Assembly (NCBI GenBank): GCA_016844945.1
Contig: JAERTJ010000212.1
Coordinates: 1-64,000, forward strand
Direction of reading: 5' to 3'
Length of the DNA stretch: 64,000 nucleotides
DNA from: Fidelibacterota bacterium
GTDB taxonomy: Bacteria; Fidelibacterota; UBA8477; JABMPR01
In this document: positions 11,121 through 18,376 of the stretch, piece by piece
Numbering within the stretch: position 1 is the first letter of the stretch
Layout of the letters: every line of letters begins with the position of its first letter
Notes under the pieces: generated by a model
Databases searched by the model: none
The model's input: the letters and a program-made list of their open reading frames with translations, nothing else
What the model was told of the DNA's origin: nothing
Program-made: the position numbers and the translations under genes

Positions 11121-11148
11121 AGCCCCGCATACTCTGCGGGGCTTTTTT
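11121..11148 (+). terminator. Rho-independent terminator
   Basis: Stem AGCCCCGCA (11121-11129), loop TACTC, stem TGCGGGGCT (11135-11143), then a run of six T. It closes the operon of the giant secreted protein and its two lipoproteins and isolates it from the SOS promoter downstream. Confidence 0.92.
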
Positions 11149-11192
11149 ATGTCCCGTATGAAATCTTTTTTATGCTGATTTACATCATTTAC

Positions 11193-11221
11193 TTGCCGTA
11201 CACCTTTTGTACACCTATATT
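11193..11221 (+). promoter_or_regulatory. Sigma70-type promoter with LexA-like operator dyad in the spacer
   Basis: A -35 box TTGCCG (11193-11198) and a -10 box TATATT (11216-11221) are separated by exactly 17 bp. Inside lies the dyad GTACA-CCTTT-TGTAC (11198-11212); the heptamer GTACACC also recurs with an 11-bp period (11198, 11209). A symmetrical operator covering a spacer is the normal layout for a LexA-repressed promoter. lexA and SOS polymerases lie downstream with no other promoter visible. The binding protein is inferred. Confidence 0.65.
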
Positions 11222-11260
11222 GTATGTATGGAAAAAGCTGAATGGAAAAGTGGAGAGAAA

Positions 11261-11515
11261 ATGTATCACAACCATAAAGAAATTGGGCGTGGGGAACGAA
11301 TTACTCAGTATGCCATAGAACTTTTTGATCTTGTGGACATTACTCCTGATACAAAAAGTGAGGTGGATTTTGTTGTCACGCCTCGCCAGATGTCAATGAC
11401 TCCATCGGTTGAAGCAGGGATAAAGGCAATACGGTCAATTACCCCGCCTTTTAAGGCGGGGATAGAAAGGCTCGAAATGAAGAGGGCTTTAGCCCAACTA
11501 AGCCGGGTGTGTTAG
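11261..11515 (+). CDS. Small hypothetical protein, 3' part made of REP sequence
   Basis: This 84-codon frame starts at ATG 11261 with GGAGAG just upstream; ATG 11228 is an in-frame alternative. It is the first gene after the SOS-type promoter. About 50 N-terminal residues (MYHNHKEIGRGERITQYAIE...) look like ordinary coding sequence. From about nt 11416 the frame runs into a REP element and encodes ITPPFKAG...RALAQLSR, the same peptide the second REP copy would encode upstream of lexA. I do not recognise the N-terminal part. It is probably an SOS-controlled gene whose 3' end was replaced by a REP/RAYT insertion, so it may be a remnant. Confidence 0.35.
   Translation: MYHNHKEIGRGERITQYAIELFDLVDITPDTKSEVDFVVTPRQMSMTPSVEAGIKAIRSITPPFKAGIERLEMKRALAQLSRVC
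11416..11506. repeat. REP-type repeat, right-end form, copy 1
   Basis: Contains the 20-bp palindrome CCCCGCCTTTTAAGGCGGGG (11442-11461) and the hairpin GGGCTTTAGCCC (11484-11495). It is nearly identical to 12214-12306, about 800 bp downstream in direct orientation. It lies immediately upstream of the IS200-like transposase gene. Confidence 0.8.
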
Positions 11516-11937
11516 TGGCTTTCCTTAAGATATGGATACATATGGTCTGGACGACTAAGAACAGAACACCTGCTTTAAACCGGGTAATAAGACCTTCTGT
11601 ATTTAAACATATTCGTGAAAATGCCAGGGCAAAAAATATTTTTGTCGATTCTATTGGTGGAGGACAGGAGCATATCCATTTACTGATTTCGTTGGGGTCA
11701 AAGCAAAGTATCTCTGATGTTGTCCAGTTGCTCAAGGGTGAATCATCATTTTGGATTAACCGGGAAAAACTGGTTCTGGGGAAATTCGGCTGGCAGGACG
11801 ATTATTATGCTGTTTCTGTAAGTGATGGAGAGCTATCACGTGTACGGAAGTATATCCTCAACCAGGACGAGCACCATCGCAGAAAAACTTTTTCAGAAGA
11901 ATATCAAAATTTTATTGCTACGGGGGTAAGTGCATGA
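11515..11937 (+). CDS. REP-associated IS200-like Y1 transposase (RAYT)
   Basis: A 140-residue HUH single-strand transposase of the IS200/IS605 TnpA type. It has the HxH metal motif (H53, H55 in EHIHLLISL) and the catalytic Tyr113 in VRKYILNQDEHH, and the length is normal. I chose GTG 11515 because MAFLKIWIHMVWTTKNR is the usual N-terminus; GTG 11509 is also in frame. These enzymes nick DNA at hairpins. Here the gene is enclosed by the hairpin repeats that such an enzyme would recognise. No accessory tnpB is present. All visible catalytic residues are intact, so it may be active or only recently silenced. Confidence 0.85.
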   Translation: MAFLKIWIHMVWTTKNRTPALNRVIRPSVFKHIRENARAKNIFVDSIGGGQEHIHLLISLGSKQSISDVVQLLKGESSFWINREKLVLGKFGWQDDYYAVSVSDGELSRVRKYILNQDEHHRRKTFSEEYQNFIATGVSA

Positions 11938-11939
11938 CT

Positions 11940-12001
11940 GTTGGGCTAAAGCCCGGTTTCAGGGGCTGCGTAGATACGCCCGCCCGAAAGGACGGGGTAA
12001 G
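11940..12001. repeat. REP-type repeat, left-end form
   Basis: Starts GTTGGGCTAAAGCCC, the inverse complement of the hairpin in the right-end copies, and continues to a CCCG...CGGG hairpin ending GACGGGGTAAG. It lies directly after the transposase stop. The same arrangement recurs after lexA at 12925. Confidence 0.75.
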
Positions 12002-12106
12002 TTCTGGGGATATAATTATCCCAGTTTTGGATCAGATGCATGAAGAAGAGGGGCGCACAGCTCTGGCTTTGGTGACTCGGGTGAATAAGGTGTATGCGAG
12101 TGTAGC

Positions 12107-12172
12107 CAATTACCCCGGCATTTATGCAGGGGATAAAAGAAGCATAGATAAAGAAGGGGCTTCAGCCCATCA
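12107..12172. repeat. REP-type repeat, right-end form, variant
   Basis: AATTACCCCGGCATTTATGC followed by GGGGATAAAAGAAG and the hairpin GGGGCTTCAGCCC (12156-12168). It matches 13012-13077 downstream of lexA. About 105 bp of unrelated sequence (12002-12106) separates it from the left-end copy. Confidence 0.7.
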
Positions 12173-12213
12173 AACCGGGATAACTCCTGGACGCACAACT
12201 CCCCGACCTACAG

Positions 12214-12306
12214 TAGGGATAAAGACAATAAGCTTAATTACCCCGCCTTTTAAGGCGGGGGTAGAAGGGCTCGAAATGAAGAGGGCTTTAGCCCAACAAA
12301 GCAGGG
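12214..12306. repeat. REP-type repeat, right-end form, copy 2
   Basis: Direct repeat of 11416-11506 including the same 20-bp palindrome (12241-12260) and GGGCTTTAGCCC hairpin. Its 3' edge supplies the AGGG that serves as the lexA ribosome site. Confidence 0.8.
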
Positions 12307-12313
12307 CACAAGT

Positions 12314-12922
12314 ATGCTAACCAAAAAACAACGAGAACTCTACGAGTACATCTCACAGTTCATTCAGACACATCAAATGGCACCCACTATTTCTGAGATT
12401 CGGGAGTATTTCGGTCTGGGATCCAATTTCTCCATTCAGAAGAAACTGAATATTCTGCGCGAAAAGGGCTACATCGGTTTTGACAAAAGCAATGCTGCCC
12501 GTAATATTCGCTTAACAGGGATGGTCGGCGAAACAGTGGTTCTGGATATCCTGGGTATGGTAACTGCCGGTATCCCTATTGAAGCCATTGAAATTCCAGA
12601 GCCTGTGGAAGTCCCGGGTTATCTCCTCAAAGGCACCAATAATTTTGCCCTGCGAGTCAGGGGAGACTCTATGATGGATGCCAATATCGAGGATGGGGAT
12701 GTCATTATTGTCAAGCCCCAGCCCAAAGCAGAGAGCGGTCAGATTGTAGTCGCCACCATTAATGGAGAGGCAACTGTAAAGAAACTGGATCTGCATCCAG
12801 CTGGCGTCACCCTGCGACCTTGCAATCGCTCAGGTCAGTACAAACCTATTCATGTTGAAGAAGGTGATGAATTTGCCCTCAAGGGTGTTGTCGTAGGTCT
12901 TCTGCGGCAGTATCAGGCATAA
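12314..12922 (+). CDS. lexA: LexA repressor, S24 autoprotease
   Basis: A 202-residue SOS repressor. Residues 1-70 form a winged helix-turn-helix (TKKQRELYEYI...PTISEIREYFGL). The cleavage site is Ala85-Gly86 (MVTAGIP). The catalytic dyad is Ser119 (RVRGDSM) and Lys156 (EATVKKL), the same numbers as in Escherichia coli. It should therefore self-cleave on RecA filaments. No promoter is seen in the 8 bases between the REP element and the ATG, and AGGG at 12303-12306 is the only ribosome site. Transcription probably comes from 11193 through the RAYT region, which would make it autoregulated with imuB and dnaE2. Confidence 0.96.
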   Translation: MLTKKQRELYEYISQFIQTHQMAPTISEIREYFGLGSNFSIQKKLNILREKGYIGFDKSNAARNIRLTGMVGETVVLDILGMVTAGIPIEAIEIPEPVEVPGYLLKGTNNFALRVRGDSMMDANIEDGDVIIVKPQPKAESGQIVVATINGEATVKKLDLHPAGVTLRPCNRSGQYKPIHVEEGDEFALKGVVVGLLRQYQA

Positions 12923-12924
12923 GG

Positions 12925-13078
12925 TTTGGGCTAAAGCCCAGTCTATGGGGCGATGTTATACCCCCGCCCTGAAGGACGGGGTAAGTGTTCTTCACTAGGC
13001 TGACACTTGACAATTACCCCGGAATTTATACCGGGGGGTAAAAGAAAACGAAGAAAGAAGGGGCTTTAGCCCCAACGA
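12925..13078. repeat. Paired REP element (left plus right ends)
   Basis: Left half has GGGCTAAAGCCC (12928-12939) and the hairpin CCCCGCCCTGAAGGACGGGG. The right half has ACCCCGG...CCGGGGGGT and GGGGCTTTAGCCCC (13060-13073). The two ends face each other as in a BIME. The element starts three bases after the lexA stop. Confidence 0.75.
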
Positions 13079-13090
13079 AAAGGATCACAT

Positions 13091-13303
13091 ATGAGATACA
13101 ATTCACTTCCCAAGTCAACCCCGGCTATCCTATCTGGCCCTCGGGGAAGAACCAGAGCTGTATTGTCATCCGTATCCCATGGAGTAGCGGGGTCTTCTAT
13201 CCCTGTTTCTGTTCCTGCACCCAAGAAAAGGGCGAGAGTTGTTCGCCCCGCAGCTCCTGTGATTCACCATGCGATCGCCACTGCCAGTCGCCTGGCTGGT
13301 TAG
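13091..13303 (+). CDS. Small basic hypothetical protein
   Basis: A 70-residue frame rich in Ala, Pro, Ser and Arg (for example VPAPKKRARVVRPAAP) without a recognisable domain. AGGA at 13081-13084 is 6 nt from ATG 13091, so translation is plausible. It lies between lexA and the ImuB-like gene, where some SOS cassettes carry imuA, but it is far too short for ImuA and I see no RecA-like motif. It could be a remnant or a chance frame. Confidence 0.35.
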   Translation: MRYNSLPKSTPAILSGPRGRTRAVLSSVSHGVAGSSIPVSVPAPKKRARVVRPAAPVIHHAIATASRLAG

Positions 13304-13362
13304 CATTTCTCCGGGCTGTGCTTCTCCATATCACGCTGTATCCCACACCTGCGCCCTAGACC

Positions 13363-13443
13363 TTCGCCATTCAACCTTCAACCTTAAGACTTTCGACCTC
13401 AAGACCTTTGACTTTCGACCTTAAGACCTTTGACTTTTGACCC
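13363..13443. repeat. Degenerate short tandem repeat
   Basis: Repeated units around CTTTGACTTTCGACCTTAAGAC: the words ACCTT, CTTTCGAC and TTAAGAC alternate up to the start of the ImuB-like gene. It has no coding potential. The rest of 13304-13449 shows nothing recognisable and no clear promoter. Confidence 0.65.
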
Positions 13444-13449
13444 CCTGCT

Positions 13450-14640
13450 ATGAAAGATGTCCTACACATAGAGATCCCATCATTTCCCGCGACTGTGGAG
13501 CAGGCGGCACATAGCAGCTATCGCGGTCGTCCTGTGGCAGTGACCTCAGGTTCAGGTGGTCGTGCCATTGTATTGTCTGCTTCAGGTGAAGCCAGGCGGG
13601 AGGGGATTCACAGAGGCATGCTCCTTAGAGAAGCGCTGAAAATGGAACATCGGCTCATTGTCGTGGACTCAAACCCGGAATTATACCAGCGTGCTATGAC
13701 AGCAATCACCAATCAGGTATCCCATTATTCTCCTTATGTCGAGCCCTTACGCTATGGGCAGGTTGCCATCGATATGACGGGCACCACACGCCTACTGGGA
13801 CGCATCAAGGACAGCGCCTACCGCATGCATAGAGATATGCGTGAATCATTTCGACTTACATCCAGCATTGGCATCTCAGTGAATAAGCTGGTCTCATCTG
13901 TGGCAGCACGCTACATCCGTCAGTATGCAGAACTGTTTGATGTACTGCCAGGTAATGAACGCACCTTTCTGGATCCCCTGGAGCTCAAGATGCTACCGGG
14001 AGTGGGACATAGTACCGATCAGATTCTCCTGGATGAACTCAATCTGAAAACCATTGGTATGCTGGCTACCGTTCCCATCAACAAGCTCATCCTGGTTATT
14101 GGCAAGAATGCGCTGGCTCTGCATCAGAAGGCTTTAGGTATCGATTTAAGCCCCGTAATGCCCCCTGAGCAACGTTTGGAGATAAAAGAGGAGTATACCT
14201 TCAGTGAGGACACAAATGATGACCATTTGATTATGGGCGTTGTCTATTACCTCATTGAAAATGGCTGCAGCCGCTTGCGCCAGCAGAACAAGAAAGTGAA
14301 TAGCTTTCGCATTTTTTGCCGCTATTCAGATAGCAAGGTAGCCACACGTACAATCCGTCTGTCTCAGGCGACTCATAAAGAGTACCTCATGTTCTACCAC
14401 ACCCGGAAAATCTTCGAGCAGCTTTTTGAAAGACGTACCCGGGTCCGTTATCTCTCTATTGGTTTTGAAAACATGATTCAGGCTGCTCACCAGACCAGTC
14501 TCTTTTCCCAGGTGATTGATCCAGATGCCGCCAAACATGGAGATTTACACAACGCCATGGACAAACTCCGTTCACGACATGGTTATCCGATTATCCGATT
14601 TGGCCTGACAGAACCCGTTGGGTTAGAAGTTAGAAGTTAG
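13450..14640 (+). CDS. ImuB-like Y-family DNA polymerase homologue, active site degenerate
   Basis: This 396-residue protein keeps the Y-family order: palm/fingers to about residue 170, helix-hairpin-helix thumb (LKMLPGVG), then little-finger domain. Against DinB, the first catalytic Asp (D8) is Glu8, D10 is Pro10, and the D103-E104 pair is Asp108-Met109 (VAIDMTGTTRLLG). That is the pattern of ImuB, which does not synthesise DNA itself but bridges DnaE2 to the sliding clamp. Together with lexA upstream and a DnaE2-type gene downstream it forms an SOS mutasome. The last residues (GLEVRS) come from a TTAGAAG tandem repeat, so the original C-terminus may be lost. imuB is a reasonable name but not certain. 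Confidence 0.85.
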   Translation: MKDVLHIEIPSFPATVEQAAHSSYRGRPVAVTSGSGGRAIVLSASGEARREGIHRGMLLREALKMEHRLIVVDSNPELYQRAMTAITNQVSHYSPYVEPLRYGQVAIDMTGTTRLLGRIKDSAYRMHRDMRESFRLTSSIGISVNKLVSSVAARYIRQYAELFDVLPGNERTFLDPLELKMLPGVGHSTDQILLDELNLKTIGMLATVPINKLILVIGKNALALHQKALGIDLSPVMPPEQRLEIKEEYTFSEDTNDDHLIMGVVYYLIENGCSRLRQQNKKVNSFRIFCRYSDSKVATRTIRLSQATHKEYLMFYHTRKIFEQLFERRTRVRYLSIGFENMIQAAHQTSLFSQVIDPDAAKHGDLHNAMDKLRSRHGYPIIRFGLTEPVGLEVRS

Positions 14641-14650
14641 AAGTTAGGTG
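14623..14650. repeat. TTAGAAG tandem heptamer at the edge of the IVP insert
   Basis: Three exact copies of TTAGAAG (14623, 14630, 14637) then TTAGGTG. The array contains the imuB stop codon. An inverted match, CTAACTTC, is at 15057-15064, just beyond the four-helix-bundle gene. Confidence 0.8.
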
Positions 14651-14688
14651 ATGAAGTATGGAAGACAAGAACAAAAGGGGGCGCATGT

Positions 14689-15054
14689 ATGGCTTCTTTT
14701 AAAGAGCTAGATGTGTTTAGGCGCGCAGTTCTGATGGTGAAGTATACGTATGAGGTAACTGGAAAATTTCCAGAGAATGAAAAGTATGGTATCATTTCAC
14801 AAATGAGGCGCGCAGCAATAAGCATCCCCTCAAACATTGCAGAGGGGACTTCACGTCGTACCGTGAAAGAACGTCAACATTTTGTGGATATTGCTCTCGG
14901 CTCATTGAATGAAATCTATGCGCAGTTCATTGTAGCAGGAGAGTTACACTATCTTCCGAAGTCAGAAATCAGGCGGTTTGAAAGTGGTTATGATGCATTA
15001 CGCCCCATGTTAATCGCATATCAGAGATCTATCCAGTCTCGTCCTAACCCCTAA
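14689..15054 (+). CDS. Four-helix-bundle protein (23S rRNA intervening-sequence protein family)
   Basis: This 121-residue protein carries the family hallmark SQMRRAAISIPSNIAEG, with N-terminal FKELDVFRRAV and a helical C-terminal half. These small bundles (IVP/S23 family, related to Avd of diversity-generating retroelements) form pentamers and bind nucleic acid; their role is poorly known. The gene interrupts the otherwise compact imuB-dnaE2 pair. It is bounded by TTAGAAG repeats on the left and an inverted CTAACTTC on the right, which suggests it moved in as a small cassette. GGGGGC precedes the ATG as a possible ribosome site. Confidence 0.88.
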   Translation: MASFKELDVFRRAVLMVKYTYEVTGKFPENEKYGIISQMRRAAISIPSNIAEGTSRRTVKERQHFVDIALGSLNEIYAQFIVAGELHYLPKSEIRRFESGYDALRPMLIAYQRSIQSRPNP

Positions 15055-15076
15055 TGCCTAACTTCAAACGCCTGAC

Positions 15077-18000
15077 ATGATTCCATTAGAAGTCCATAGT
15101 TACTACTCTCTATTGCGAGGAACATTGTCACCTCGGCATCTATGCGACTTTCTTATCAAAAAGGGCTATAAACAGTTTGCTCTGGCTGATACAAACAACC
15201 TCTATGGTATAGTCTTTCTCTATCAAACCGTTCTGGAACGCGGGCTGGACATGATTGTGGGGGCTACGTTGGATGATACCCAGAAGCGGAAAGCTGTCCT
15301 GCTGGTCAAAGACGATACGGGATACTCAAATCTCTGTCAGTTGATTACCCGACGTCATGCTGAGGAGGATTTTGATCTGACTAAGGCACTGGCTGAACGG
15401 CTAGAGGGTCTGGTTATGCTAACACCCGATCGAGAGTTGCTACAACGATACCGTTCCAGGGATGTCTATGTCTCTCTGGAGTCTGGAAGCTATAGCTTGT
15501 ACCGGTGGGCGCGGGAGGAGGGACTGCCAACTGTTGCCAACATTCCGGTTTACATGGGCTCTTCGCGAGGACATCAACTCCATCGTATCATGCGGGCGAT
15601 TAACCTGAATACAAAACTGTCCCGGTTACCTGAAGAAGAGTTAATCCCTCTGGACAATTACCTCCACAGTGAGGCTGAAACCCTGGACGTATTGCCTTTT
15701 GCCCAGAATGCTCTGGATCGCACGGCGGAAGTGGCAGCCAAATGTCGGTGGCGACCCCCATTGGATAACTTCATCTTTCCTGAATCCAATGATTCTCGGG
15801 ACTATCAGGAACTTAAAAACCGTGTCTATATAGGGGTTCAGGAGCGCTATGGTACGATTACAGACCGCGTACGGGATCGTGTTGAGCACGAATTGAAAAC
15901 CGTTAGAGAAAAACACTTTTCAAACTACTTCCTGACCGTTCAGAACATTGTGCAGCAATCTCCCATAACCTGTGGGCGGGGGAGTGCCGCTGCCAGTATC
16001 GTAGCCTATGCCTTAAAGATCACCCACGTCGATCCCATTCGGCACAATCTGTTTTTTGAAAGATTTCTCTCTCCAGGTCGGAAGGATCCACCTGACATTG
16101 ATGTGGATTTCCCCTGGGACACACGCGATGAAGTACTGAACTATACCTTTGAGACCTATGGTGATGCTCATTCTGCTATGATCTGCAATCACGTGACCTT
16201 CAAGGCTCGAGCCGCCATCCGTGAAGTGGCAAAGGTATATGGTCTCACAGAAAGTGAAATTGGTATCGTCACGAAGCGGTTGTCGCATCTCTGGTATGTA
16301 AGTGACCCCTTTGAAGAACTGGCGAACAATCCATTGCTTAGCGATCTGGATCTCCAGGACCCCTGGCCAGAGATCATTCGCAACGGGTTTTATCTGGCGG
16401 GTTTCCCACACTATTTGAGTGTACACCCCGGTGGGGTAGTCTTGACCCCGAACAATATTTCAAACTACGTACCCATCCAGCGCGCACCCAAAGGGGTGCA
16501 GATCATTCAATGGGAGAAGGATCAGGCTGAGGACTATGGATTGGTTAAAATCGATCTCCTGGGGAACCGTTCCCTGGCCGTCATACGCGATATCCTGGCT
16601 GATGTGCATGAGCATTATGGCGTAGATATTCCATACTGGAAGCTTAACCCGCTGGAGGATCTCCGCACCCAGGAGCTGATCCGTACTGCGCGGACCATGG
16701 GCTGCTTTTATGTGGAGTCGCCAGCCACACGTCAACTTCTTAGCAAGATGCAGACAGGGGATTATGAAAATCTGGTGATTGCCTCCAGTATTATCCGTCC
16801 AGCAGCCAATAAGTGGATTCGAGAGTTTGTCCGACGACTCCATGGTGGCGAGTATGATCCGCTTCATCCCTTACTTGATGAAACCCTTAAAGAGACCTAT
16901 GGCATAATGGTTTACCAGGAAGATGTCACTCGGGTTGCCATGCGTTTAGCCGGTTTTAATGCGGATGAAGGCAATGAGTTGCGTAAGGTTATGTCCAAGA
17001 AACACAAGGAAGCCAAATTACGGGATTACTGTGAAAAATTTGTCACAGGAGCTCGCAAGAATGGTGTATCTGATGAGATTATCGAGACGCTGTGGGAGAT
17101 GATCATGTCATTTTCCGGCTATTCCTTTTGCAAACCTCATTCTGCATCCTATGCACTGGTGTCATTCAAGTCAGCCTATTTGAAAGCCCATTACCCCGCT
17201 GAGTTCATGGCATCGGTTATGACCAATCTGGGTGGCTATTATTCGACCTTTGGTTATTACTCTGAAGCCCGTCGCTTGGGTCTCAAAGTCTTGCTCCCTA
17301 ACATCAATGCCTCAGAAATTCGTCATACTGGTTTGAACGATTGGGTGCAGATCGGTTTTATGCAGCTCAAGGGGATCAAACGGATCGCCATGGAGTACAT
17401 CGTTGCAGAGCGTGAATCCAATGGCCGTTTCACCTCATTTGAGCGTTTTCTCAGACGGATGCCTGAATTGGATCAGTCAGATGTTCGTATCCTGATCAAA
17501 GCGGGCTGTTTTGATGGGGTGGAAGGTATGGAGGCACGTCCGAAATTGATGTGGCAGTTGTATCAGGCGCGTGCACGCCAGCAACGTCGGGATAAGCCCA
17601 GGTCTTTGTTGGATTTGAATGAGCGTGATAGCTATTACATCCCTGATACAGGTGGGTATACTGAGAAAACCATGCTTATGCATGAATCAGATGTACTGGG
17701 CTTTCTTATCTCACGACATCCATTGAGTCTCTATGCAAAGTTACTACGCAATCTGGCATATGTACGGGCTTGTGATCTTGGTAAGTATGTCGGCCAGGAA
17801 GTTCCGGTGATTGGCTGGCTCATTACCGGCAAGGTTGTGCATACGAAAAATGATGAGCCCATGGAGTTTATCAGTTTCGAAGACACCACAGCGATTTATG
17901 AAACCGTCTTTTTCCCGGAAGTGTACAGGAAATTCTGCCGCATGCTCAGCAATGCACGTCCATATCTATTACGGGGTCTAGTGGAAGAGGACTTCGGGGC

Positions 18001-18118
18001 TATCACTCTGACAGTCAAACATATAGAGTTTCTTGATAAAGTAAAAAAGCCTCGTTATATCAACCCTCTACAACCCAAAATGATCCCCTCAACCACCCAA
18101 AGACCCCATAACACATAA
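15077..18118 (+). CDS. dnaE2: DNA polymerase III alpha-type, error-prone DnaE2-like
   Basis: A 1013-residue C-family polymerase. It has an N-terminal PHP domain (starts EVHSYYSLLRGTLSPRHL), the CGRGSAAAS motif, and catalytic aspartates in PDIDVDF (D340, D342, D344) and VKIDLLG (D493). The PHP start has EVHSYYS rather than the usual HxHxxYS, so metal ligands there look reduced. A helix-hairpin-helix and an OB-fold region follow (ISFEDTTAIYETVFFPEVY). It is shorter than replicative DnaE (about 1,160). Size and position after an ImuB-like gene mark it as the translesion polymerase of the SOS mutasome. ImuB would supply clamp contact. Confidence 0.92.
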   Translation: MIPLEVHSYYSLLRGTLSPRHLCDFLIKKGYKQFALADTNNLYGIVFLYQTVLERGLDMIVGATLDDTQKRKAVLLVKDDTGYSNLCQLITRRHAEEDFDLTKALAERLEGLVMLTPDRELLQRYRSRDVYVSLESGSYSLYRWAREEGLPTVANIPVYMGSSRGHQLHRIMRAINLNTKLSRLPEEELIPLDNYLHSEAETLDVLPFAQNALDRTAEVAAKCRWRPPLDNFIFPESNDSRDYQELKNRVYIGVQERYGTITDRVRDRVEHELKTVREKHFSNYFLTVQNIVQQSPITCGRGSAAASIVAYALKITHVDPIRHNLFFERFLSPGRKDPPDIDVDFPWDTRDEVLNYTFETYGDAHSAMICNHVTFKARAAIREVAKVYGLTESEIGIVTKRLSHLWYVSDPFEELANNPLLSDLDLQDPWPEIIRNGFYLAGFPHYLSVHPGGVVLTPNNISNYVPIQRAPKGVQIIQWEKDQAEDYGLVKIDLLGNRSLAVIRDILADVHEHYGVDIPYWKLNPLEDLRTQELIRTARTMGCFYVESPATRQLLSKMQTGDYENLVIASSIIRPAANKWIREFVRRLHGGEYDPLHPLLDETLKETYGIMVYQEDVTRVAMRLAGFNADEGNELRKVMSKKHKEAKLRDYCEKFVTGARKNGVSDEIIETLWEMIMSFSGYSFCKPHSASYALVSFKSAYLKAHYPAEFMASVMTNLGGYYSTFGYYSEARRLGLKVLLPNINASEIRHTGLNDWVQIGFMQLKGIKRIAMEYIVAERESNGRFTSFERFLRRMPELDQSDVRILIKAGCFDGVEGMEARPKLMWQLYQARARQQRRDKPRSLLDLNERDSYYIPDTGGYTEKTMLMHESDVLGFLISRHPLSLYAKLLRNLAYVRACDLGKYVGQEVPVIGWLITGKVVHTKNDEPMEFISFEDTTAIYETVFFPEVYRKFCRMLSNARPYLLRGLVEEDFGAITLTVKHIEFLDKVKKPRYINPLQPKMIPSTTQRPHNT

Positions 18119-18141
18119 ACCTCATCAAGCCCATTAAATTC

Positions 18142-18270
18142 ATGATTCATTTAACCGATGAACCCATAGAACGTATAAAAATCGGAGAGATTACCACGTT
18201 GTTACACACCTTGCAAAGACACTGTGACCCACAGGACATATGCTTCGAGAACCCCGCTTTCGGGAAATAG
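18142..18270 (+). CDS. Possible 42-residue small protein
   Basis: An open frame starting MIHLTDEPIERIKIGEI and ending NPAFGK, 23 bp after dnaE2 on the same strand. There is no ribosome site and no recognised family. Its composition is protein-like, but a frame this short could be chance. The remainder of 18119-18370 is low-complexity sequence. Confidence 0.2.
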   Translation: MIHLTDEPIERIKIGEITTLLHTLQRHCDPQDICFENPAFGK

Positions 18271-18317
18271 TTTGCCACGGCGGACAGGCTGACAAGACAA
18301 GTCTGAAGCCACATAAC

Positions 18318-18376
18318 CTATCAAACCCAATAACCCAAAAACCCATTAACCCACCAAACCCATTATCACCTCAAAC
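18318..18376. repeat. Low-complexity AACCCA/CCCATTA repeat
   Basis: Imperfect iterations of AACCCA with variations (CCCAATAACCCA, CCCATTAACCCA, CCAAACCCATTA). It lies between the convergent ends of dnaE2 and comM. I see no hairpin-T terminator here. Confidence 0.6.

Noticed and set aside
11934-12320. Open frame of 128 codons after the transposase
   Set aside because: Most of it is REP sequence read through (both ends and the GVEGLEMKRALAQ tail are repeat-coded) and it overlaps the lexA start. Only about 30 residues are unique.
14623-14650. CRISPR-like repeat array
   Set aside because: Direct heptamers without spacers and without cas genes; only a tandem repeat.
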